Notes under the pieces: model-generated
Seen by the model: the letters and a program-made list of their open reading frames with translations, nothing else
The model's database searches: none
Told to the model about the DNA's origin: nothing
Shown here: one piece after another, positions 1-5,586 of the stretch
Position numbering within the stretch: position 1 is the stretch's first letter
How the letters are laid out: every line of letters starts with the position of its first letter
Position numbers and translations under genes: made by a program
Assembly: GCA_947442095.1 (NCBI GenBank)
Contig: CANEVG010000226.1
Coordinates: 1 to 6,176 of the forward strand
Origin: Sphingomonadaceae bacterium
Lineage (GTDB): Bacteria > Pseudomonadota > Alphaproteobacteria > Sphingomonadales > Sphingomonadaceae
DNA length: 6,176 nucleotides
Reading direction: 5' to 3'

Positions 1-68
1 AGAACGCGGGCTTTCGTCTTTCCTCTTTGTCAAAGGATACTGAGCCGCGCGTCCATCTTATAGGCTCG

Positions 69-764
69 CTATTTTGTTCCGGCTAACGCCTTCACTCTGC
101 CATGCACCATTTCAGCCCTGCCACCGGGCCCCCGGATGTTTCCATAAAGGAAATTCTCGAAGTCCGGATGGTTTATTAACACCTCGAACTGCTCCGACAG
201 GTAGCCGCGGACTTGTGTTTCTGCCGCCTGCACTTCGGTCAAGAGTGTCGGTCGTCCGTCCACGACATTAAGGATGTCTTCCAGATCGTGGCTTCATGTG
301 GGGTCATTCGCGCCGCGGCCTGCATAGGCTTCGAGCTTGGTGGCCAGAAAGATCGGCGATGTCAGGTGCTTAATGACACGCCCACTGGGCAGGGCGTACT
401 TGACTGCCGTGTAGATGCCTTCCTTGTACCATCGATTGCTGAATCCCAGGATATCCGGGGCGTCGGGCATGAAATCGACTTTCAGGTCGCCGAGACGCAT
501 TCGGCAAATCACGTCATCTTCCCCCGACACCGTGAATCCCTTCTGGTACAAGGTTTCCTGCAGCTGCATCCACTGGGCCATTCCGGCTAGGTCAACGATC
601 AGGTCGACATCGTCTGTGGCGCGCACTTCCTGCAGTGTTATCTTGTCAGTGATGAGCACTGCGGTCGAGCACCCGTCGACAAACGCCATCCGCTGGCACA
701 GATCATCGCCCAATGCTTGGGCGACGGTTTCCAGCATTGCGAGAAGTTCGCCCTGCAGGCTCAT
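69..764 (-). pseudogene. AbiEii-like nucleotidyltransferase gene interrupted by an in-frame TGA
   Basis: Read without interruption, this frame gives about 231 codons, a normal size for small AbiEii/DUF1814-like nucleotidyltransferases, the toxin half of type IV-like toxin-antitoxin pairs. Codon 157 is TGA (294-296), so translation should stop after 156 residues. The part before the stop has the nucleotidyltransferase hallmarks: a GCST turn near residues 31-34, the acidic DDVD motif at 51-54, a third carboxylate in KVDF (D97), and TKLEA near 142-146, which is strongly conserved in this group. Beyond the stop, SHDLEDI and VDGRP, which I recall following the GRG motif in such proteins, continue in the same frame down to a TAG at 69-71. 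This is therefore a single nonsense change (or two compensating indels), not a simple frameshift. The start ATG overlaps the stop of the upstream HTH-like gene (ATGA, 761-764), implying translational coupling. The toxin is probably inactive. A GTG at 261-263 could restart the C-terminal piece but would lack the active site. The family call is from motif memory, not a search. Confidence 0.72.
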
Positions 765-1288
765 GCGTATGCCATCCGTTCCTCAAAGGTGCGTTGGGCA
801 AGATTTGCTTCGCGCTGATTACCGGTTCTGATCGCGTCGATCAGCGCCAGCAATTCGTAGAGCCGGGTGTCTTTGAGCGCTGCGTCGGGGACAGATTTGA
901 ACAATGGTGCGATTGAAAGACCTCTCTGACTTCCTTCGAGATGGGGCCAGATATAGATGTCGGCACCTGAGCTTACGAGTTTCCCTTCCAGCATAGGTGC
1001 GGCAAAGCCCGTGGCGACGCCGCGCTGCGGTGCGCCTGGCTTCGCGGGGAAGACGTATTTCAGCCCGTGCTGGACGAATTCGATGAGATTGCGTCGATTC
1101 ACCTTTGCGCGATCACTGGACTTTATAGCAAGGTGAGATGCGGTACTGCGCCGGATCGATGCGCTGATCTCAGTTTTGCTGATGCCCAGTTCGCTTTCAA
1201 GACTTCGTAACGCGAACGGATCGGAGATCGTCGATTCAACGAGTTGGCCATGCTTGATCTGGTCTTCCAAGCTCACTAACTTGAGCAT
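761..1288 (-). CDS. HTH-like partner protein of the nucleotidyltransferase (putative antitoxin/regulator)
   Basis: A 175-residue soluble protein with no signal peptide or membrane segment. Residues about 29-53 (LESELGISKTEISASIRR) read like a helix-turn-helix: a short helix, a turn containing GIS, then a recognition helix. The middle and C-terminal parts (LIEFVQHGLKYVFP near 68-81, APLFKSVPDAALKD near 127-140, YELLALIDAIRTG near 144-156) match a recurrent bacterial hypothetical protein that I recall being encoded just before AbiEii-like nucleotidyltransferases and sometimes labelled MarR-like. The ATG at 1288 has an AGGA about 10 bases upstream. The stop overlaps the next start (ATGA), the usual tight coupling of antitoxin then toxin. 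By analogy with AbiEi-type antitoxins it probably binds its own promoter, where a strong palindrome lies (see 1325-1350). The reading frame is intact although its partner is broken, so it may be an orphan. The antitoxin role is inferred from gene order; the HTH is by eye. Confidence 0.7.
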   Translation of the reverse strand: MLKLVSLEDQIKHGQLVESTISDPFALRSLESELGISKTEISASIRRSTASHLAIKSSDRAKVNRRNLIEFVQHGLKYVFPAKPGAPQRGVATGFAAPMLEGKLVSSGADIYIWPHLEGSQRGLSIAPLFKSVPDAALKDTRLYELLALIDAIRTGNQREANLAQRTFEERMAYA

Positions 1289-1296
1289 GATGATGA

Positions 1297-1350
1297 TGTC
1301 CTAGCTTTTCGTATAAACCCCATCTGTCCGCCGTCCTAGGACTTAGGACA
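1297..1350 (-). promoter_or_regulatory. Putative operator region of the HTH/nucleotidyltransferase cassette
   Basis: The 10-bp perfect palindrome GTCCTAGGAC (1333-1342) is nested symmetrically inside outer arms TGTCC (1325-1329) and GGACA (1346-1350), all sharing one centre. A further TGTCCTA at 1297-1303, just upstream of the ATG, is the inverse of TAGGACA at 1344-1350. Such clustered half-sites are expected for autoregulation by a dimeric HTH antitoxin. Promoter elements are weak by eye: a TATACG sits at about 1312-1317 (minus strand) without a good -35, and a TTGACA at 1373-1378 lacks a convincing -10. Binding by the neighbouring protein is inference. Confidence 0.45.
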
Positions 1351-1560
1351 AATGGTATCCTCCGGCCGAACGTGTCAAACGCCAAATCGTCGGGGGCTCC
1401 CAGCTTAAGCGCCTTAGTCGAGGGATAATCTGATTGACCGCAGAGTGGCGGCGCTCTCCGTCTGAATGCGTCCCCTATCAACCACGAACGTCCCGCAGCA
1501 CGCGACCAGACCTCGCCGTTCCGATGTAGCCGATGGAATGTCGGCTTAAACTGAAACAAG
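1351..1560. other. Intergenic stretch without recognisable gene
   Basis: I see no credible coding frame, RNA gene or clear repeat here. The long minus-strand open frame crossing it (from 1700 to 1236) overlaps the HTH gene and the receptor remnant in other frames and has low-complexity, arginine-rich content typical of a shadow. The stretch separates the putative operator from the receptor remnant and may itself be decayed coding DNA. Confidence 0.5.
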
Positions 1561-1749
1561 TCATGCGGCGCACACGCTTGGCAGGATGCTGAGCCGCTCA
1601 ACTGGCTTCCAGTTCGCATGGACAAACGCCTTGTGGGTCGGGACGCCTGTCGCAGCAAAAACCGGGACGACCGTTCCAGGCGCCGCGCCAGTGATGTCAA
1701 AGTTTCGGTGGATCCAGGTGTAGTTCGCCCCTAGCTCGAGGCGCAGCAT
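1561..1749 (-). pseudogene. Fragment of a TonB-dependent receptor beta-barrel
   Basis: The frame encodes LRLELGANYTWIHRNF followed by a loop and ATGVPTHKAFVHANWKP, then RLSILPSV. This alternation of aromatic and polar residues in strands joined by loops is characteristic of C-terminal beta-strands of TonB-dependent outer-membrane receptors, and ATGVPTHKAFV resembles wording I recall from sphingomonad receptors. Recognisable similarity stops at about 1573, where the frame ends in CAA and a TGA. No plug domain, signal peptide, TonB box or C-terminal barrel strand with terminal aromatic residue is present in the window. The open frame continues upstream of the ATG at 1747-1749, so that ATG is not a real start. 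With about 60 residues from a protein usually over 650 long, this is a remnant that lost both ends. It could not make a receptor. Confidence 0.6.
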
Positions 1750-1827
1750 TCTGGAGCCAGACCTACCACGACTTTTCCATGTTTTTTCATGGGAAGTGGA
1801 GCCATCTCTTCTAAGCTATTGGAAAGA

Positions 1828-1902
1828 TGGTGGGCGCGGCAGGGATTGAACCTGCGACCCCACCCGTGTGAAGGGTGTGCTCTACCACTGAGCTACGCGC
1901 CC
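1828..1902 (-). tRNA. tRNA-Val, anticodon CAC
   Basis: On the minus strand the sequence folds as a complete cloverleaf. The acceptor stem GGGCGCG pairs with CGCGCCC. The D stem GCTC/GAGC encloses AGTGGTA. The anticodon stem CACCC/GGGTG encloses loop TTCACAC, giving anticodon CAC, which reads the valine codon GTG. The T stem GCAGG/CCTGC encloses loop TTCAATC. The discriminator base is A and the 3' CCA is encoded (1828-1830). All stems are fully paired, so the gene looks functional. Its 3' end faces the decayed accessory region on the left, a common integration geometry. No strong sigma-70 promoter is visible upstream. Confidence 0.97.
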
Positions 1903-1970
1903 GTTTGGGCCCGCCCTCAAGGCAAAAGGCGGTCCAGACAGGCGCGCGGCTTTGCCATGGCGGCACTTGA

Positions 1971-1998
1971 TTGACAAGTGGGGGGATCAAGATATTTG
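1971..1998 (+). promoter_or_regulatory. Putative promoter of the DUF3297 gene
   Basis: A perfect -35 TTGACA (1971-1976) is followed after 16 bases by TATTTG (1993-1998) as a -10. This places transcription start around 2004-2007, at or just before the ATG at 2007. No Shine-Dalgarno sequence lies in the expected place, which fits a leaderless or nearly leaderless transcript. The assignment is by eye, and the -10 is only a moderate match. Confidence 0.4.
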
Positions 1999-2006
1999 CC
2001 CACTCC

Positions 2007-2342
2007 ATGACCCAAGAACCAACATTGCCCGAACCCGCCAGTCCCGCCCCCGATTCTGGCCCTGCCGCCGCTGCAGGCCCGGACGTGCCACCCGATCACC
2101 TTGCGATCAATCCGCGCAGCCCGTTCTTCGATGCAGACAAACTGCGCCGCGGCATCGGTATCCGCTTCAAGGGCACCGTGCGCCGCAATGTCGAGGAATA
2201 CTGCATCTCCGAAGGCTGGGTGCGCGTGCAGGCGGGCAAGACCATGGACCGAAAGGGCAATCCGCTCACGCTCAAACTCTCCGGTCCGGTCGAGGCATGG
2301 TACGAGGACCTGGGTGAGGACGCGCCGGTCGCGAAGCTTTAG
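2007..2342 (+). CDS. DUF3297 family protein
   Basis: A 111-residue cytoplasmic protein. The first 28 or so residues are a Pro/Ala-rich, probably disordered extension. From about residue 28 the sequence matches the small DUF3297 domain: PPDHLAINPRSPFFD, then RGIGIRFKGTVRRNVEEYCISEGW and RVQAGKTMDRKGNPLTLKLSG. This protein is common in alphaproteobacteria and its function is unknown, so none is assigned. The ATG at 2007 is chosen because the family normally has a short N-terminus and because a promoter lies immediately upstream. A TTG at 1971 would add 12 residues but overlaps the likely -35 element. The gene is single, divergent from the tRNA and convergent with the LysR gene, with a hairpin repeat in the 3' gap. 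Confidence 0.88.
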   Translation: MTQEPTLPEPASPAPDSGPAAAAGPDVPPDHLAINPRSPFFDADKLRRGIGIRFKGTVRRNVEEYCISEGWVRVQAGKTMDRKGNPLTLKLSGPVEAWYEDLGEDAPVAKL

Positions 2343-2349
2343 GAAAAGA

Positions 2350-2410
2350 CCCCTCCGACCTGCCTGTGGCAGGCCACCTTCCCATTTGGGGTTCGCCAAA
2401 ATGGGGAGGA
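2350..2410. repeat. Two-hairpin intergenic palindromic element, possible bidirectional terminator
   Basis: Two inverted repeats lie back to back between convergent genes. The first is CCTGCC-TGT-GGCAGG (2359-2373). The second pairs 2377-2389 with 2396-2409 around a GGTTCG loop: 13 base pairs with one bulged A and one G-T pair. The layout CCCCTCCG, small hairpin, CACCT/CCCC and GGGGAGGA resembles a short repetitive palindromic element I recall as frequent between genes in sphingomonads and Caulobacter relatives. No T-tract follows on either strand, so it is not a classical intrinsic terminator, though the position at a convergent 3' junction suggests a role in mRNA ends or stability. Confidence 0.55.
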
Positions 2411-3322
2411 TCAAGATGGCATGAGCCGCCCGCGTTCCCGCTCCACTAACGCCGTCAGCCACACCTTGAACGCCTGCACCCGCGCAAGACTGTGCGTATC
2501 TTTGTGCATCACCAGCCAAAACGAGCGCGTGATGCGCCGTTCGGGCAGGACGGGCACCAGCCGCGCGTGCGCATCGCCGATGAAGCAGGGCAGCACGCCG
2601 ATGCCCGCACCGGCTGCGATCAGGCGGTGCTGCGCGTTGATGGAGGATGAGCGCACTGTAGCGGCGAGGCCGGGCTCGATCTCCGCCAGATAGCGCAGTT
2701 CGGGCGCATAGAGCAGATCGGGCACATAGCCGACCAGCGAATGCCCACGCGCCAGATCGGCGGGGCGGCGCAGCGGCGCGTGACCTGCCAGATATTCGGG
2801 CGAGGCGTAGAGCCGCAGCGCGTAATCGGACAGCTTGCCGGCGATCACTGGCCCGGCGCGCGGGCGGGAGAGCGTAACGGCAAGGTCCGCTTCGCGCTTG
2901 GAAGGGCTGAGGAAGCCCGATGAGGCCACGAGATCGATCACCAGCCGCGGGTGTGCGGTCGCGAAGGCGTGAAGTGCGGGGGCGACAATCCAGCTGGCAA
3001 ACCCTTCGGAGAGGCTGACGCGCAGCAGGCCAGCAGGTCCGCCGCCGCCGTGCTCGCCGATCCGGCTGGCGGCCCGCTCCATCGCCTCCACCTCGGCGAG
3101 CATTGCCTCGCCCGCTTCGGTCAGCACTTGCCCTTCGCGCGTGTGTTCAAACAATGTGGCGCCGATGCGCGTTTCAAGACGGCGCAGACGGCGACCCATG
3201 GTCGTTGCGTCCACCCCCATTGCACTTGCCGCACGCGCCAGTTGCCCGGCCCGCGCGATGGCGAGGAAGGCCTGATAGTCGTTCCAGTCTGGCACCTGCA
3301 TCATTGCAGTCGTCCATCGCAT
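2411..3322 (-). CDS. LysR-family transcriptional regulator
   Basis: A 303-residue protein of normal LysR length. Residues about 12-70 form the winged HTH: WNDYQAFLAIARAGQLARAASAMG, then VDATTMGRRLRRLETRIGATLFEHT and LTEAGEAML. The linker helix follows to about residue 95. The rest is a periplasmic-binding-like effector domain (GLLRVSLSEGFASWIVAP, LVIDLVASS, DLAVTLSR, AGAGIGVLPCF). The start is uncertain: ATGs at 3322, 3304 and 3301 are all in frame, and most relatives begin only a few residues before DWND, favouring 3304 or 3301. The gene is divergent from mmsA across a short gap, the usual arrangement for a LysR regulator and its target, so control of valine catabolism is plausible. In Pseudomonas the mmsAB regulator MmsR is AraC-type, so this would be a different solution. 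The effector is unknown. Confidence 0.9.
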   Translation of the reverse strand: MRWTTAMMQVPDWNDYQAFLAIARAGQLARAASAMGVDATTMGRRLRRLETRIGATLFEHTREGQVLTEAGEAMLAEVEAMERAASRIGEHGGGGPAGLLRVSLSEGFASWIVAPALHAFATAHPRLVIDLVASSGFLSPSKREADLAVTLSRPRAGPVIAGKLSDYALRLYASPEYLAGHAPLRRPADLARGHSLVGYVPDLLYAPELRYLAEIEPGLAATVRSSSINAQHRLIAAGAGIGVLPCFIGDAHARLVPVLPERRITRSFWLVMHKDTHSLARVQAFKVWLTALVERERGRLMPS

Positions 3323-3393
3323 TTTCGCTTCTTGCTTGCAATTGATCCGGGGTGCAGGAAGCCGCCAGACGATTTATGAGAAAGGGTATGCAC
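3323..3393. promoter_or_regulatory. Divergent intergenic region between the LysR gene and mmsA
   Basis: This 71-bp gap must hold the start signals of both genes. The inverted repeat TTGC-TT-GCAA (3332-3341) is the best candidate for a regulator contact, though it is short and not a textbook T-N11-A LysR box. AAAGGG at 3381-3386 lies seven bases before the ATG at 3394 and is the Shine-Dalgarno sequence that decides the mmsA start. I see no convincing -35/-10 pair for either gene. Confidence 0.35.
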
Positions 3394-4890
3394 ATGCGCC
3401 AGATCGATCATTTCATTGTCGGCGGCTCGGGCGGTGCTCCGGCGCGCAAGGGCCCGGTGTTCGATCCCAATACGGGTGCAGTGCAGGCCGAAGTGGCGCT
3501 GGGCGATGCCGCCACACTGGAACGTGCTGTGCAGGCCGCGCTCGCCGCGCAGCCCGCCTGGGCCGCGGTCAATCCGCAGCGGCGCGCCCGCGTGATGTTC
3601 GAGTTCAAGCGGCTGGTCGAGGCGAACATCGACGAGCTTGCGCGGCTGCTATCGTCCGAACACGGCAAGGTCATTGCCGATTCCAAGGGCGATATCCAGC
3701 GCGGGCTCGAAGTGATCGAATTCTGCTGCGGTATCCCGCATGTGCTGAAGGGCGAATACACGCAAGGCGCCGGCCCCGGCATCGACATCTATTCGATGCG
3801 CCAGCCGATCGGCATCGGTGTTGGCATCACGCCGTTCAACTTCCCGGGCATGATCCCGCTGTGGATGGCCGGTGTCGCTATCGCCACGGGCAACGCCTTC
3901 ATCATCAAGCCTTCGGAGCGCGATCCTTCTGTGCCGGTGCGCTTTGCGGAGCTGTTCCTGGAAGCCGGTCTGCCTGAAGGCATCTGCCAAGTCGTGCACG
4001 GCGACAAGGAAATGGTCGACGCAATCCTCGATCATCCGGCGATCGGGGCGGTGAGTTTCGTCGGCTCGTCCGATATCGCGCACTACGTGTACAATCGCGG
4101 TGTGGCCGCCGGAAAGCGCGTGCAGGCGATGGGCGGGGCCAAGAACCACGGCATCGTGATGCCAGACGCTGATCTCGATCAGGTGGTGAACGATCTGGCG
4201 GGTGCCGCGTTCGGTTCGGCGGGCGAGCGCTGCATGGCGCTGCCGGTGGTCGTGCCGGTGGGCGATGAGACCGCCGAGCGGCTCAAGGCCAAACTCATCC
4301 CCGCCATCGAAGCGCTGCGGGTCGGCGTGTCGACCGATACCGATTGCCACTATGGGCCGGTCGTTACGGCTGCGCACAAGGCGAGCATCGAGCGCTGGAT
4401 CACGCGCTGCGAGGAAGAAGGCGGCAAGATCGTCATCGACGGGCGTGGCTTCACGCTGCAGGGCCACGAGAACGGTTTCTTTGTCGGCCCCACGCTGATC
4501 GATCATGTGACGGCGGACATGGACAGCTACAAGAACGAAATCTTCGGACCTGTGCTGCAGATCGTGCGTGCGAAGGATTTCGAGGAGGCGCTAGCACTGC
4601 CTTCGAAGCACCAGTATGGCAACGGCGTCGCGCTGTTTACCCGAAGCGGCAACGCGGCGCGCGAGTTTGCGGCGCGGGTCAATGTCGGCATGGTCGGCAT
4701 CAACGTGCCGATCCCGGTGCCGGTGGCCTATCACACCTTTGGCGGGTGGAAGCGCTCGGCCTTTGGCGATACCAACCAGCACGGCATGGAAGGCGTGAAG
4801 TTCTGGACAAAGGTCAAGACCGTGACCCAGCGCTGGCCGGATGGCTTGCCGGATAGCGGGAATGCGTTTGTCATTCCGACGATGGGTTGA
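3394..4890 (+). CDS. mmsA: Methylmalonate-semialdehyde dehydrogenase (CoA-acylating)
   Basis: A 498-residue enzyme, the usual MmsA length. MmsA oxidises methylmalonate semialdehyde (and malonate semialdehyde) with NAD+ and CoA to propionyl-CoA (or acetyl-CoA) in valine catabolism, in the cytoplasm. Aldehyde dehydrogenase landmarks are in place: oxyanion Asn149 in PFNFP, a cofactor-binding segment near SFVGSS (221-226), and catalytic Cys280 in GSAGERCMALP. EIFGPV is at 382-387. The general-base Glu of hydrolytic ALDHs (ELGGK) is replaced by AMGGAKNH (245-252), the signature of CoA-dependent MMSDH rather than an ordinary aldehyde dehydrogenase. The ATG at 3394 is chosen because AAAGGG is seven bases upstream and relatives begin near MRQIDHFI. 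In-frame starts at 3352 (GTG), 3376 and 3388 would only add residues. The next valine-pathway gene lies beyond an inserted VapBC pair, and no terminator separates them. Confidence 0.97.
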   Translation: MRQIDHFIVGGSGGAPARKGPVFDPNTGAVQAEVALGDAATLERAVQAALAAQPAWAAVNPQRRARVMFEFKRLVEANIDELARLLSSEHGKVIADSKGDIQRGLEVIEFCCGIPHVLKGEYTQGAGPGIDIYSMRQPIGIGVGITPFNFPGMIPLWMAGVAIATGNAFIIKPSERDPSVPVRFAELFLEAGLPEGICQVVHGDKEMVDAILDHPAIGAVSFVGSSDIAHYVYNRGVAAGKRVQAMGGAKNHGIVMPDADLDQVVNDLAGAAFGSAGERCMALPVVVPVGDETAERLKAKLIPAIEALRVGVSTDTDCHYGPVVTAAHKASIERWITRCEEEGGKIVIDGRGFTLQGHENGFFVGPTLIDHVTADMDSYKNEIFGPVLQIVRAKDFEEALALPSKHQYGNGVALFTRSGNAAREFAARVNVGMVGINVPIPVPVAYHTFGGWKRSAFGDTNQHGMEGVKFWTKVKTVTQRWPDGLPDSGNAFVIPTMG

Positions 4891-4931
4891 TTGCTGGATC
4901 GCCTCATTTGGGATATCATGGCGGATATCCC
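4891..4931 (+). promoter_or_regulatory. vapBC promoter with palindromic operator
   Basis: An 8-bp perfect inverted repeat, GGGATATC-6-GATATCCC, spans 4910-4931, 18 bases before the VapB start. A promoter fits onto it: -35 TTGCTG (4891-4896), 17-base spacer, -10 TATCAT (4914-4919), with the -10 straddling the left arm and the expected start site in the right arm. An occupied operator would therefore block RNA polymerase, the normal logic of autoregulated VapBC pairs. The -35 begins on the base after the mmsA stop. The repeat is directly visible; binding by VapB/VapBC is inferred. Confidence 0.55.
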
Positions 4932-4948
4932 GAAGGTTCGTTACGAAG

Positions 4949-5173
4949 ATGCAGATCGGAAAATGGGGCAACAGCCTCGCGGTGCGCTTGCCCCGCGAAA
5001 TTGTGGAGCGTTTTGATCTCAAGGAAGGAGATTCGATAGACGCGGAACTTCTTGCGCGTGCTTTGCAGCGCTCGCAGATGACCCGCGAGGAAGCCCTTGG
5101 GCGTGTCAAAGCCTTGCGGCGACCTTTGCCCGCAGACTGGAAGCTCGACCGGGACGAGGCCAATGCGCGGTGA
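4949..5173 (+). CDS. vapB: AbrB/MazE-type antitoxin (VapB)
   Basis: A 74-residue protein. The N-terminal half is a swapped-hairpin AbrB/MazE DNA-binding domain: MQIGKWGNSLAVRLP (1-15), PREIVERFDLKEGDSID (to about 31). The C-terminal half (REEALGRVKALRRPLPADWKLDRDEANAR) is the toxin-binding tail typical of this VapB subgroup, which is usually 70-85 residues. It should neutralise the PIN toxin encoded next and, with it, repress the promoter containing the palindrome at 4910-4931. The ATG at 4949 is chosen because the domain starts there; the frame is open further upstream, but that stretch crosses the operator and the mmsA end. The Shine-Dalgarno is weak (GAAGG about 12 bases upstream). Its stop overlaps the toxin start as GTGA, so translation is probably coupled. 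Confidence 0.9.
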   Translation: MQIGKWGNSLAVRLPREIVERFDLKEGDSIDAELLARALQRSQMTREEALGRVKALRRPLPADWKLDRDEANAR

Positions 5174-5586
5174 TCGCATCTTTCGCGATTGACACGAACA
5201 TAGCAGTCTACGCGCTTTCCGATGGGCCCAAGTGCGACATTGCCTTTGTTGTCCTTGAAGGTGGGCCTTTGATTAGTGTGCAACTTCTAAATGAGTTCAC
5301 GAACGTCAATCTCAGAAAACGCAAGTTGCCTTGGGGAGAAATCGAGGAAGCGCTGACTATTATCCAGAGCCTTGCAGCCAATGCGCGCGCGGTCGATACC
5401 GAAGTCCACCGCATCGGCTGCGACATTGCAAGGCGATACAGGCTCAATTTTCATGATGCACTGATCGCAGCCGCCGCCCTGCTCGACGACTGCGACATCC
5501 TCTACAGCGAAGACATGCAACATGGCCTGATCATCGACGACCGACTGACAATCATCAATCCTTTCCTGTCCATGGAAGCCTCATGA
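5170..5586 (+). CDS. vapC: PIN-domain toxin ribonuclease (VapC)
   Basis: A 138-residue PIN-domain protein. VapC toxins are Mg2+-dependent endoribonucleases that cut tRNA or rRNA and halt translation when the antitoxin is lost. The acidic residues that bind metal are all present: Asp8 in FAIDTNI, Glu42 in LLNEFTN, Asp96 in FHDALIAAAA, and Asp115 in YSEDMQHG, with Glu114 beside it. The fold order and full length suggest an active toxin. It starts with GTG inside the vapB stop (GTGA, 5170-5173) and ends inside the start of the acyl-CoA dehydrogenase gene (ATGA, 5583-5586). By eye the gene is AT-richer than mmsA and the dehydrogenase, with codons such as AAT, TTT and AGA more frequent, consistent with horizontal acquisition. 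The RNA target cannot be predicted from this sequence. Confidence 0.92.
   Translation: MIASFAIDTNIAVYALSDGPKCDIAFVVLEGGPLISVQLLNEFTNVNLRKRKLPWGEIEEALTIIQSLAANARAVDTEVHRIGCDIARRYRLNFHDALIAAAALLDDCDILYSEDMQHGLIIDDRLTIINPFLSMEAS

Noticed and set aside
294..296. TGA as a selenocysteine codon in the nucleotidyltransferase
   Set aside because: No convincing bacterial SECIS hairpin follows the TGA, and no selenoprotein is known to me in this family; a nonsense change is simpler.
1236..1700. 154-residue minus-strand open frame
   Set aside because: It overlaps the HTH gene start, the operator palindromes and the receptor remnant in another frame, with no family resemblance.
1777..1792. CCATG-TTTTTT-CATGG hairpin downstream of the tRNA as a terminator
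   Set aside because: The T or A run is in the loop, not after the stem, on either strand, and only five pairs are continuous.
1811..2008. Minus-strand peptide containing SSVVEHTLHTGGVAGSIPAAP
   Set aside because: This is the familiar false translation of a tRNA gene; the cloverleaf at 1828-1902 explains it. The plus-strand peptide with WWARQGLNLRPHPC is the same artefact.
1917..2519. 200-residue minus-strand open frame
   Set aside because: It is antisense to the DUF3297 gene and overlaps the end of the LysR gene and the hairpin repeat; no recognisable domain.
3649..4506. 285-residue open frame on the minus strand inside mmsA
   Set aside because: It is antisense to a confidently identified enzyme, has His/Arg/Asp-rich composition typical of the reverse frame of high-GC genes, and shows no domain.
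4910..4931. The GGGATATC inverted repeat as an mmsA terminator
   Set aside because: No T-tract follows, the stem is AT-containing and only 8 bp, and its position over a promoter-like -10 fits an operator better.
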